Part shown: piece after piece, positions 30,648-39,031 of the stretch
How positions within the stretch are numbered: position 1 is the stretch's first letter
Layout of the letters: each line of letters begins with the position of its first letter
From: Sabulibacter ruber
GTDB lineage: Bacteria; Bacteroidota; Bacteroidia; Cytophagales; Hymenobacteraceae
DNA length: 64,000 nt
Direction of reading: 5' to 3'
Assembly: GCF_017355955.1 (NCBI RefSeq)
Contig: NZ_JAFFID010000006.1
Location: 247,610 to 311,609, forward strand
Position numbers and translations under genes: made by a program
Notes under the pieces: generated by a model
Seen by the model: the letters and a program-made list of their open reading frames with translations, nothing else
Database searches by the model: none
What the model was told of the DNA's origin: nothing

Positions 30648-31634
30648 TCAACTCTTCCTGCTTCTAAGTGCCTTAAGGCGTGCAGCGACTATTCCCAAGA
30701 CGGCAATAATCTTCTCCGGGTCAGGCAGCGCGCCATACACAAGGGAGCGCAATTCCCGCTGGTAAGCAGTCTCCAACAAGCTCCAAACTCCCTTCACATC
30801 GGCAAACAGCAGACAGGCATCCAGCGGCTGCTTGGCCCAATCCCCTTGAAACTCGCTGTTTCGGGCATCATCAGCCTGCACGGCCCCAATCATCCCGAAG
30901 AATTCCTCACTGTGCAGAAAAGAGCCCACTTCAGGCACATTCAGCATGGCGTGCAGGTCGTAGACGTGTCGGATCTTGCTGCTTAGTTCATCTATCGGGT
31001 TCTCTGCATAGGAAGCCCGCACCAGGGCCAGCACCTTCTCCGTGAAGGTACGTTCCAGTCTCACCACATTTACCTCAAAGGGAGCCAGACCATACTGGCG
31101 AATCAGGTCCAGCAAGTTACGCTGGGCCAAGAACTGGCTGATGTAGGTCTTTATCGACATCAACTGGTGTGGGTTTGGGCTGGCAAAGGAGTTTATCTCC
31201 ACCAAAACCTTGTCGGTCGCCTGGCCATAATCTCCCTGTAACGAGGCTCCATAGTCGTGCAGCGTTTTGCGGAAGCGGGAGCCTTTGCTGGTTCGGTACG
31301 GGTCTTCGACCTCTATCATATCCTTTGTGATCTCCTTTGAGATTTTGCGGATGAGTTGCATGACTTGGTTGTTGGCCATGCCTTCAGGCGCGTTGATCGC
31401 CAGGTCGATGTCCTCTGAAAAGCGTTCTATCAGGTTGTAGGCTTTGGATAGGGAAGTGCCACCCTTGAAGATAGCCTGCTCCACGAAGGGGGAATGGGCC
31501 AAGCGGTAGAGCACCAGCGTCACCCAGTAATCCTTCTCCACAAATACGTCCCTGATCTGGAGAGCCTCAGCCGTGGCCGTGATGGCATCCCGGAACACCT
31601 CCGGGTTCTGGTGCAGGTTCATATGATATCCCAA
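30648..31634 (-). CDS. abiEii: AbiEii-type nucleotidyltransferase toxin (type IV toxin-antitoxin)
   Basis: A 328-residue nucleotidyltransferase of the AbiEii/AbiGii family. The active-site pattern KGGTSLSKAYNLIERFSEDIDLAI contains the GGTS motif and the DID metal-binding aspartates at about residues 60-82. Toxins of this family transfer nucleotides to cellular RNA targets and cause growth arrest during phage infection. The gene overlaps the antitoxin gene upstream by 16 bases, which implies translational coupling. It is intact and of normal length although the surrounding defence genes are broken. Confidence 0.9.
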   Translation of the reverse strand: MGYHMNLHQNPEVFRDAITATAEALQIRDVFVEKDYWVTLVLYRLAHSPFVEQAIFKGGTSLSKAYNLIERFSEDIDLAINAPEGMANNQVMQLIRKISKEITKDMIEVEDPYRTSKGSRFRKTLHDYGASLQGDYGQATDKVLVEINSFASPNPHQLMSIKTYISQFLAQRNLLDLIRQYGLAPFEVNVVRLERTFTEKVLALVRASYAENPIDELSSKIRHVYDLHAMLNVPEVGSFLHSEEFFGMIGAVQADDARNSEFQGDWAKQPLDACLLFADVKGVWSLLETAYQRELRSLVYGALPDPEKIIAVLGIVAARLKALRSRKS

Positions 31635-32344
31635 TCTTTCCCGTTGGGCAGTATGCTAGTGCCAATGCCCAATTTGTATTTTGTAAGCGGGTTGAGTGAC
31701 TCCCTCAGCTTATCCACTTCCTGTCTGTAGCCTAACTGCTCCAGCAAGGCTCCCAGCAGGGCACGGGTAGCGGGGTTGTAGGCCAGCGCCAGCTCTAAAA
31801 GCCGATCCATATCGCGTTTGGCTATTCTTTTTATATGTTCAAGCAGAATGAGGATAACTTTCTCACTGTCCCGGTCCGGGATCTTCTTGAAACCGCGCAG
31901 TGCGTCCAGGACTTGAAGCTTGTCAATGTCAGACTCCTTGAAATTGGTAGGACTCTGCACATATCTTACCTTTGTTTTCCCGACATTGGCCACCCGGCGC
32001 TGCCTGCGTGTCATCAGCGTCACCTCTTGGGGAACCTGTGTTGTCAGGCCCATCTGGTTGTATAGCCCTAAACCGCTCTCATACCCTTTGACTTTGCCTT
32101 TGGAGGTGCTCAAGCTCTTGATGATCTCTTTTTCAGATGGTTTTACTTTCCCGAAAACAGTTTCCTTTGGCTTATAGTAGCGGCCTTTAGCCAGACGGTT
32201 TATCTCTCCTTGTTTGGTCAGGCGGCTGAGCGCCGCAGCTAAGGCCTCCAACTGGTTTCCATTTACCTGAAAGTCGGCATAAGTCAGCAACTGACCTGGC
32301 TGGGCCTGCTCAATCCGATCCCTTACTTGCTGCATGATGCTCAT
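31619..32344 (-). CDS. AbiEi-like antitoxin/transcriptional regulator (DUF6088 type)
   Basis: A 241-residue protein that starts at 32344 (MSIMQQVRDRIEQAQPG). Its first ~75 residues form the winged-helix AbiEi N-terminal domain (LLTYADFQVNGNQLEALAAA ... LAKGRYYKPK), followed by the DUF6088-type C-terminal domain. AbiEi-type antitoxins repress their own operon and neutralise the AbiEii nucleotidyltransferase, which is encoded next with a 16-base overlap. A promoter and a very long inverted repeat lie immediately upstream, consistent with autoregulation. The type IV assignment is established for the family and inferred for this pair. Confidence 0.87.
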   Translation of the reverse strand: MSIMQQVRDRIEQAQPGQLLTYADFQVNGNQLEALAAALSRLTKQGEINRLAKGRYYKPKETVFGKVKPSEKEIIKSLSTSKGKVKGYESGLGLYNQMGLTTQVPQEVTLMTRRQRRVANVGKTKVRYVQSPTNFKESDIDKLQVLDALRGFKKIPDRDSEKVILILLEHIKRIAKRDMDRLLELALAYNPATRALLGALLEQLGYRQEVDKLRESLNPLTKYKLGIGTSILPNGKDWDII

Positions 32345-32391
32345 AGTCTACTCTCCGTGTTATTCCTAATTGGGGCCATAGATCGATCCTA

Positions 32392-32423
32392 CAAAGGTAA
32401 GTTTACGGCTGGGTATTTGTCAA
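32392..32423 (-). promoter_or_regulatory. Bacteroidota-type promoter of the abiEi-abiEii operon
   Basis: On the - strand TACCTTTG (32399-32392) matches the -7 consensus TAnnTTTG. A TTG at 32423-32421 stands 21 bases upstream as the -33 element. The antitoxin ATG follows about 48 bases downstream. The -33 element lies inside one arm of the 26-bp inverted repeat, so protein binding there would block transcription. Confidence 0.6.
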
Positions 32424-32463
32424 GTTTTTTTGTTACTAAACTTGACAAATACCCAGCCGTAAA
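32402..32463. repeat. 26-bp perfect inverted repeat upstream of the AbiE pair
   Basis: Bases 32402-32427 are the exact reverse complement of 32438-32463, with a 10-base spacer. The arms contain TTTGTCAAGTTT and TACGGCTGGGT. The position directly over the -33 promoter element suggests an operator for the AbiEi-type regulator. It is longer than a typical operator and could also be the remnant of an element end. Confidence 0.8.
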
Positions 32464-32790
32464 TTCTTGGAATAGAATGATTGCTGAAAATAACTGTACT
32501 AAGCAGCATAGCAAAAGAGATGAGCTGTAGTATTAGGTAGAACACTAAATGGAGGAACGAACCAAAAATGAATGGACATTTAAAACTCTAGTTAGCATAT
32601 GAAGTATAGGCTGTTCGATTTAAACAGGAACTGTTAAATGTTTGGGATTCATCGGTGTAAGCGCCAGCACTGGGCAAACACGTGGGTATACAGCTAAATG
32701 TGTTTTGTCCATAAAACCTTCCCTGCGAAATCCGCGAATGGGCTTGCTGTCCACTTTCTCAATCCTTCCCAAGGTTCCTAAGATGAGCAG

Positions 32791-32815
32791 ATTTTCTACG
32801 CAGTGCGTAGAAAAT
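32791..32815. repeat. 25-bp near-perfect palindrome
   Basis: ATTTTCTACGCA (32791-32802) is followed by a single G and then its exact reverse complement (32804-32815). It lies in the gene-poor gap 32345-32937, which otherwise contains only a ~60-codon open - strand stretch (about 32630-32810) of unknown nature. The size and symmetry suit a regulator-binding site or an element end; no owner is identified. Confidence 0.6.
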
Positions 32816-32937
32816 TAACCTAAACGCATATCAGGACCATCCTGTACCTAGACAATGAGCTGAATCGTAGTTTTTTATATTGAAATGCGCAAGCTAGAGC
32901 AATGGAGTTACGCACTCTGCAAGACTAATAAAAACCT

Positions 32938-33243
32938 TTGCTAAATGGGCGCACTCCTATTTCCAAGCTACAGGAGGTTACTATTCAACATAATCTACAA
33001 CAACTGCAGGAAGCAAGCTACCGTCATAGTTGTTTTCCGGGCCCCTTTGTACTGGACTTTCTAGGTTTGGCAGACAACTATTCTGAGAAAGATTTAGAAG
33101 GTCTTATCTTGGCGCAATTGCAGCAGTTTATCATTGAACTGGGCAGCGACTCTGCCTTCCTTGCCCGTCAGAAAAAATTTTCCCCTGATGGATCACTACA
33201 CTCGGTTGACCATTTTTCAAATGAACGAAGACAGCATGTTTAA
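32938..33243 (+). pseudogene. DUF1016 nuclease relic 2 (central part)
   Basis: The segment PFVLDFLGLADNYSEKDLEGLILAQLQQFIIELGSDSAFLARQKK is a clear match in character to the DUF1016 region that precedes the PDDEXK core. The preceding VVFRAP lies in a neighbouring frame and the following residues turn unrelated after about 33180. Both ends are therefore lost. It could be the other half of relic 1, separated from it by the AbiE pair, or a second decayed copy. Confidence 0.7.
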
Positions 33244-33279
33244 CGGATAACGGGAGCGGCATTTTCACCAGTCCTTTAG

Positions 33280-33458
33280 ACCTATGATGTACCTTGAGCC
33301 GATTAGCAGACTTATTCGGCTCAAGTTTAACGAATCTTTGAGCCGAATAAGCCCACTAAGCGGCTCATGATCCTAGGGATTTGCAACAGCTGCATGAACT
33401 TGGGGCGCTGATCTCGGAAGGGGTAGGCCGCAGCACACGTTATTTCCTTAATATGTGA
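33280..33458 (+). pseudogene. Fic-type or similar wHTH C-terminal relic
   Basis: The frame ending at 33458 reads DLQQLHELGALISEGVGRSTRYFLNM, which has the form of the C-terminal winged-helix end of Fic-family or AAA_4-type proteins (ELxxLGxLxxxGxGRSTRY). Just upstream MMYLEPISRLIRLKFNES is in a different frame and runs into a stop. The stretch also contains a 14-bp perfect inverted repeat (33311-33324 and 33338-33351). It is a short broken remnant; the family name is tentative. Confidence 0.4.
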
Positions 33459-33921
33459 TCCCATGTAGAGGCTTCGGGTGGTAAGGCTCGGCAGCTGCCG
33501 GCCAAGTGTCGTGTTTAGACATATTCTTCCCTACAAAGCCCCTAATTCAAATGGAGGCACAAAACCAATGAGGTTGTGTTTTGACGCTTTTCCAACCCAA
33601 TGGAAAAACAAAGTGTCAGAGAGATGTAATACCGGATTTCCAAGACACCGTTAAACACCTAAAGAGCATAAAATTCAATTTCTTATTGAATATGATGTAA
33701 TTAACAAGGCTTTGTCCCAGCTACATAAGCTATAGTTATTTGCAACCTGTGTCGGAGCCAACAAATACGCTTCCTACCGTCATGGCTACTTCCGCGATAA
33801 CACGTCAGTTGCATTGCAAAGGGTTCAATGGGCTCCCGCCAAGATGTTAACGGAACAGGACCGGGTTATCCCGTGTATTTGGGAGTGGTTAATGTAACCT
33901 ATTCTGCATTTAATTTTTAGC
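33459..33921. other. gene-poor debris between defence relics
   Basis: No intact gene. A short + strand stretch ending at about 33898 reads NKYASYRHGYFRDNTSVALQ and WAPAKMLTEQDRVIPCIWEW and looks protein-like, but I cannot assign it. Otherwise nothing is recognised. Confidence 0.35.
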
Positions 33922-33929
33922 ATGCCTTC

Positions 33930-34775
33930 TCACCCTACTGCTTACGCCGATTGTTCTGGAGGAGCTTAAATCGGAGATAAAGAGGGCCACAAAGCTGTCC
34001 TCGCCGTAAATCCCGAGCTTCTTTCCCTGTACTGGAGGGTGTGCAAAACTATCTTGGCGCAACAACAAGCCCAAGGGTGGAGAGCCAAAGTCATCCAGAC
34101 ACTCGCCGGTGACATTTCTAGGGAGTTCCCAAACCTACAGGGGGTTCTCCTATAGAAATCTGCTGTACATGCGGCAATTTGCCTACGTCTATACCGCCCC
34201 TGAGTTTACGCAACAACCGGTTGCGCAATTGCCCTGGGCCCACAAGGTTAAGGACGAGTAGGAACGGACCTTCTATATCCATAAAACCATAGAGAATGGA
34301 TGGTCCAGGAACGTGCTGGGCCTGCAGAGCAAGTCGAACCCCTACCAAAGGCAGGGTGGAAGCCTCACCAACTTCGGCCTGAAGCTTCCTTCCCCACAAC
34401 CAGACCTGGCCCAGGAGATGCTGAAGGACCCTTATACATTTGATTTCCTGACCTTGACGGAGGATTATTAGGCAAAGGTCCTGGAGAGTGCTTTGACCCA
34501 GCACATTACCAAGTTCCTGCTGGAGCTGGGGGCGGGCTACGCCTTCGTGGAAAGGCAGTACCACTTGGAGGTCGGGGGACAGGACTTTTATATGGACCTG
34601 CTCTTTTACCACCTGAGACTGCGGTGCTACGTGGTCATAGAGCTCAAGCGGGGGAAGTTCCTACCGGAATACGCGGGGAAGCTCAACTTCTACCTCTCTG
34701 TGGTGGATGATCTCCTTAAAACAGAGCACGACAAACCCAGAATCGGACTGCTGATCTGGAAGGACAATTTCTTTC
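33930..34775 (+). pseudogene. DUF1016/YhcG-type PDDEXK nuclease relic 3 (nearly full length)
   Basis: Reading across frames gives the whole family order. First comes LTPIVLEELKSEIKRA, then AVNPELLSLYWRVCKTILAQ with QGWRAKVIQTLAGDI, then FSYRNLLYMRQFAYVY. The nuclease part from 34493 follows: LTQHITKFLLELGAGYAFVE, DFYMDLLFYHLRLRCYVVIE and LKRGKFLPEYAGKLNFYLS. The PDDEXK-type D...E-x-K residues (FYMDLLFY, VVIELKRG) are intact. At least one frameshift (near 34140) and two in-frame stops (TAG near 34259 and 34469) break the gene, and the C-terminus is lost after IGLLIWKDN. It is a decayed copy. Confidence 0.85.
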
Positions 34776-34912
34776 CCCTCTGTTCAACATTCACCCAGAC
34801 ACACTCTCCGTTTTTCTTGGTATCAGTAATCTGGACACTCATTCCCGTATTCAGGATACCTCCCGTCCGATTTGTTTCCGCAGTTTTACAGCCGTAAACA
34901 AAAGGCGAAACG

Positions 34913-35752
34913 ATGCATAGTGAAATCCAGAAAGTGTGGCTGATCACGGGAACCTCCAAGGGGCTCGGTTTGTACCTGACGAAGCTTCTGCTCTCCTTAG
35001 GCCATAAGGTGGTTGCCACGAGCCGGAATGTCTCCCCGCTGGAAAATGAAATCACCAACCATAGGGAAAACCTCTATCCGGTGGCCTTGGACATCACCTC
35101 AGACCAGGAGGTGGGAAAGGCCATTGACAACATCGTAAAAGAGCTCGGCCGTATAGACGTGGTTGTGAACAATGCCGGGTACAGCCTTGTTGGCAGTATG
35201 GAGGAAATGACCGACAAGGAGTTCAGAAGCACCATGGATGTGAACCTTTTCGGCACCGTTAACATCATCAGAAACGTCATGCCTTACCTGCGCAGGCAGA
35301 AGTCGGGGCACATCATCAACATCTCCTCCAATGCGGGCTATGTAGGCTTTGGGAAGGCGGCCAGTTATAACGCTGCGAAATTCGGGGTGATAGGGCTATC
35401 CGAGGCACTGGCCCAGGAGGTTACGGATTTCGGAATCAGGGTGACCGTAGTCGCCCCGGGACAGTTCAGGACTGAGTTCATGAACTCCATCAGTTACGTC
35501 AGGAATCGGATCGACGTGTACGGAGTGGACCAGGCAGAGAGAATGTGGGCTCAATTCAGCGGCAGACAGCAAGGGGACCCTGAAAAACTAGTGAAGATCC
35601 TGGTGCAGATCAACGAGATGGAGCAGCCCCCGCTCCACCTGCTGTTGGGGCCGGACACATACGAGCTTGTTACCAGGAAGAGAAAACAGGAGGATGCAGA
35701 GTTTGAGCAGTGGAAAGATCTTACCTTGTCGACGGATTTCGCTAAACCATAG
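34913..35752 (+). CDS. short-chain dehydrogenase/reductase
   Basis: A 279-residue classical SDR. It has the cofactor motif TGTSKGLG near residues 12-19, NNAGY in the fourth strand, the serine in INISSNAGY and the catalytic SYNAAKFG (Tyr-x-x-x-Lys). After the glycine motif the residue pattern VATSRN suggests NADP(H), an inference. The substrate is unknown. The gene is followed after 37 bases by an AraC-family regulator on the same strand, whose paralogue is paired with an aldo/keto reductase nearby. Confidence 0.92.
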   Translation: MHSEIQKVWLITGTSKGLGLYLTKLLLSLGHKVVATSRNVSPLENEITNHRENLYPVALDITSDQEVGKAIDNIVKELGRIDVVVNNAGYSLVGSMEEMTDKEFRSTMDVNLFGTVNIIRNVMPYLRRQKSGHIINISSNAGYVGFGKAASYNAAKFGVIGLSEALAQEVTDFGIRVTVVAPGQFRTEFMNSISYVRNRIDVYGVDQAERMWAQFSGRQQGDPEKLVKILVQINEMEQPPLHLLLGPDTYELVTRKRKQEDAEFEQWKDLTLSTDFAKP

Positions 35753-35789
35753 AAGCGGGCGCAAACAGCCCTCCGCCAAAGCCACAGAG

Positions 35790-36698
35790 ATGAAACCATA
35801 CGCGATAGAGTCTATCCAGGAGTTACATCGGCTACTGCAGTTGCCCAAGCCGAAGCACCCGTTGGTCAGCGTAATGGACCTTTCGACCATCAGATGCTTT
35901 GACGACGAGCAGCTGGAGGCAGTCAGGTACGGTTTCTACTGCATCGCCCTTAAGAAGAACTTCAAGGGCAGGATGCGCTATGGGCAACGGCATTATGACT
36001 TCGATGAGGGCGTCATGACGTTCTTCGCCCCTAACCAGGTGGTGATCACCGAAATCAGGGATGACTGGGCGCTGGAGGGATCCTGGTTAGCTATCCACCC
36101 TGACTTTATGAAGGGAACTTCTTTGGCGAATGAAATCCAAAAGTACGGGTACTTCTCCTATGCCGTGAACGAGGCCCTGCATTTATCGCAGGAAGAGGAG
36201 CAGACGGTTAACCGGCTGATGGTAAGTATCGCCGACGAAAGTGCGGCCGCAACGGACACCTTCTCAAAGCAGATCATCATCAAGCAAATGGAACTGCTGC
36301 TGAGTTACTGTGACAGGTTCCACCATCGCCAGTTCCTGACAAGGAGGCAGGCAGGCGAGGGCTTGCTGTCCGCCTTCGAGCAGCTGCTGGAGAGCTATTT
36401 CAGGGAAAACAGGCCTGAGACGGACGGGATACCCACCGTATCCTTCTTTGCCGAGAAGCTGAACCTCTCCCGCAATTACCTGAGTGACATGCTGCGCAGC
36501 ACGACGGGCCAAAGCGCCCAGCAGCATATCCAGCAGAAAATGATTGAGAACGCCAAAGAGCTGCTTGCGGCCTCCGACCTGAACGTCTCGGAGGTGGCCT
36601 ATAAATTAGGTTTTGAATACCCTCAGTCGTTTCATAAGCTCTTCAAAAGCAGGACCACCTTGTCTCCGCTGGAATACAGGTCCGGGTTCAAAAAGTAG
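35790..36698 (+). CDS. AraC-family transcriptional regulator (paralogue 1)
   Basis: I chose the ATG at 35790 (MKPYAIESIQELHRLL), which aligns with the start of its paralogue at 37870; the frame itself is open back into the SDR gene. The 302-residue protein has an N-terminal cupin-like sensing region and a C-terminal AraC double HTH (about 200-300: LSRNYLSDMLRSTTGQSAQQ, then VSEVAYKLGFEYPQSFHKLF). It probably controls the SDR gene just upstream. By eye roughly half the residues match the neighbouring AraC protein, so the two arose by duplication. Confidence 0.9.
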   Translation: MKPYAIESIQELHRLLQLPKPKHPLVSVMDLSTIRCFDDEQLEAVRYGFYCIALKKNFKGRMRYGQRHYDFDEGVMTFFAPNQVVITEIRDDWALEGSWLAIHPDFMKGTSLANEIQKYGYFSYAVNEALHLSQEEEQTVNRLMVSIADESAAATDTFSKQIIIKQMELLLSYCDRFHHRQFLTRRQAGEGLLSAFEQLLESYFRENRPETDGIPTVSFFAEKLNLSRNYLSDMLRSTTGQSAQQHIQQKMIENAKELLAASDLNVSEVAYKLGFEYPQSFHKLFKSRTTLSPLEYRSGFKK

Positions 36699-36973
36699 TA
36701 AAGGACTCCCACTGGCAAAGGCTGGCTTGAAGCGGGAGTACAACTGCTTGAAACCTTACTTGGCTTGGAGCCCTTCGCTCAAATCAAAAATTGCGCAAGG
36801 GCACCGGTAAGCCAACCCTTAGACCCATGTGACATAACCCAGCTTATAGACTTAGAAGTCGGAATATTTTAGCTTGAAGTTAGATTTGAGTTGCATTCCG
36901 CTGCTAGAGCTTACAAGCTAATATATGCCTATTTTTATTAGGCGCTCTTGATGACCATGATAACCTGAAGCTG

Positions 36974-37870
36974 TCAGTTAAATGACTGTCGAAACTCAAG
37001 AGGCGACATTTCAGTTTTCTTTTTAAATAAAGTACTGAATGACTGCGCATATTCAAAGCCTAGTTGGTAGGCAATTTCACTCACCGATAAATCGGTAGTG
37101 GAGAGTTTTTCTTTAGCTTTTTCAATCAACTTCTCATGGATATGTTGTTGTGTGTTTTGTCCGGTATGCACCCGCAGGAGGTCGCTTAGATAGTTGGGAG
37201 ACAGATTCATGCGTTCCGCAATACGTTGCACCGTCAAAAGTCCCTCTTGCGTTGTAGCATCGGTATCAAAATACTCGTCAACGAGATGTTCAAATCTCGC
37301 AAGCAGTTGATGGTTGTGGTTTTTGCGGGTGATGAACTGCCGCTCGTAAAAGCGGTTGGAGTAGTCAAGCAGCAACTTGATCTGCGATAGAATAATCTCT
37401 TGCGTGTGTTTATCGATATGCTGGCATTCTTTGTCGATCTTGCTGAGTATAGTAATAAGATCGGCTTCTTCTTCAGCGGAAAGGTGCAGTGCCTCGTTGA
37501 CAGCGTAAGAGAAGAAACCATAACTGTTAATGGTGCTAGCCAATGAATGAGCGAGCAAAAAATCAGGATGGAAGATGAGCAGATAGCCCGAGCCGCATTC
37601 CATCTGCTGCAGGTCCAGGTACTGAACCTGATTGGGTGCCGTAAAACTTAAAACACCCTTGTCGTAATCATAGTGTTGCTGACCATACCTTATTTTACCC
37701 TTAGCTTCTCTTTTTAAAGCAACGCAATAAAACCGGTTAACAAAACCTTTCCAGATATCGTCCTCCAGGAAAATGCTATCAGCAAGGTCAATAACACTCA
37801 CCAGCGGATGGCGGGGTTCGGGCAAAGACAATAACCGGTGAAATTCTGAAACGGAGTTGATGGCATTCAT
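36974..37870 (-). CDS. AraC-family transcriptional regulator (paralogue 2)
   Basis: A 298-residue AraC regulator. An N-terminal sensing domain starts FHRLLSLPEPRHPLVSVIDL, and the C-terminal DNA-binding domain has LSPNYLSDLLRVHTGQNTQQ and VSEIAYQLGFEYAQSFSTLF. It is collinear with the 35790-36698 product over its whole length. It lies 75 bases downstream (in transcription sense) of an aldo/keto reductase gene on the same strand, so the two may be co-transcribed, with the regulator controlling the reductase. Its DNA appears more AT-rich than that of its paralogue, which hints at separate acquisition. Confidence 0.9.
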   Translation of the reverse strand: MNAINSVSEFHRLLSLPEPRHPLVSVIDLADSIFLEDDIWKGFVNRFYCVALKREAKGKIRYGQQHYDYDKGVLSFTAPNQVQYLDLQQMECGSGYLLIFHPDFLLAHSLASTINSYGFFSYAVNEALHLSAEEEADLITILSKIDKECQHIDKHTQEIILSQIKLLLDYSNRFYERQFITRKNHNHQLLARFEHLVDEYFDTDATTQEGLLTVQRIAERMNLSPNYLSDLLRVHTGQNTQQHIHEKLIEKAKEKLSTTDLSVSEIAYQLGFEYAQSFSTLFKKKTEMSPLEFRQSFN

Positions 37871-37945
37871 AACACTACTCTAATTTTATTGCGACTCGTA
37901 GCATAAACGCTTGCACCATCAAAAGATACAGGCGCAAAAAGTCAA

Positions 37946-38950
37946 TCAATCAATAAGCCCCATGCTGAACTCATCGTACGGTTTACCGGTATCAGTACCT
38001 AACGGCACAATACTTTCAAGACTGGACAGGTCTTCTCCGCTCAATTGAATAGCGGCGGCCGCTATATTCTGCTCCAGGTATTTTCTCCGTTTAGTGCCCG
38101 GAATGGGTATAATGTTCTTGCTCATGATCCAGGCCAGTGCCAACTGAGAAGGAGTAGCGTTTTTCTCTCTCGCTAAGGTCTCAATAGCTTTGACTAACTC
38201 CAAGTTTTTAGAGAAGTGGGCTTCCTGGAAGCGGGGAATTGCGCGGCGGAAGTCATTCTCCGGCAGATCATCTATGCTACGGATCTGTCCGGATAAAAAA
38301 CCACGGCCCAGCGGTGAGTAGGCCACGAAGCCTATCCCAAGTTGATGTAACGTTTGCAGTACACCCCGTTCTTCCACAGTCCGCTCAAACAACGAGTACT
38401 CACTCTGTACTGCCGTAATCGGGTGAACCGCATGCGCTCTTTTTACCGTTTCCGAGGAAACTTCTGATAAACCGATATAACCCACCTTTCCTTCTTTCAC
38501 CAGCTCGCTCATCGCGGCAACCGTTTCTTCGATGGGCGTGTTTTTATCGAGCCGGTGCAGGTAATACAAGTCGATATAATCGGTGTTAAGATTTTTCAGA
38601 GAACGCTCCAACGATTTTTTCACATATTCCCTCTTGCCATTGATGGCCCAGGTCACCTTGTTATGATCGTCTATTTCCCAGCCGAATTTGGTAGCGATGA
38701 TGTAACTGCTGCGATTACCTTTGATAGCTTTCGCGATAAGCTGCTCATTCTTTAAGGGACCATACAAATCTGCCGTATCTAAAAAGTTACCGCCTAACTC
38801 ATGGGATCGGTGAATGGTGGCAATGGCTTCTTGCTCGTCTGCTTCCCCATACATGTTTGCTTCTTCAAAGCCAGTCATACCCATACACCCCAGACCGATA
38901 GTTGGTACAACCAAACCTTGGCTTCCTAATTTCATTTCCCTAATTTCCAT
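37946..38950 (-). CDS. aldo/keto reductase
   Basis: I chose the ATG at 38950 (MEIREMKLGSQGLVVPTIGL). The frame is open to 39031, but the extra 27 residues do not look like the family. The 334-residue product has the AKR features GLGCMGMT, the catalytic Asp/Tyr region FLDTADLYG, Lys in IATKFGW and His in YYLHRLD, and the C-terminal NADP(H)-binding IPIPGTKRRKYLEQN. It resembles the AKR13/YhdN-type enzymes that reduce varied aldehydes. It is upstream of, and probably co-transcribed with, an AraC regulator. Confidence 0.92.
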   Translation of the reverse strand: MEIREMKLGSQGLVVPTIGLGCMGMTGFEEANMYGEADEQEAIATIHRSHELGGNFLDTADLYGPLKNEQLIAKAIKGNRSSYIIATKFGWEIDDHNKVTWAINGKREYVKKSLERSLKNLNTDYIDLYYLHRLDKNTPIEETVAAMSELVKEGKVGYIGLSEVSSETVKRAHAVHPITAVQSEYSLFERTVEERGVLQTLHQLGIGFVAYSPLGRGFLSGQIRSIDDLPENDFRRAIPRFQEAHFSKNLELVKAIETLAREKNATPSQLALAWIMSKNIIPIPGTKRRKYLEQNIAAAAIQLSGEDLSSLESIVPLGTDTGKPYDEFSMGLID

Positions 38951-39031
38951 AATGCTATTTTGATAAGTCAAAGTTCGCAAAGGCAATACTATCAGCTGTA
39001 TGCAAAGCCCTGAACATTGTATGCAAATCAA

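Noticed and set aside
34118..34612. 164-codon - strand frame over the DUF1016 relic
   Set aside because: The + strand holds the recognisable nuclease relic; the - strand frame has no motif and overlaps it completely.
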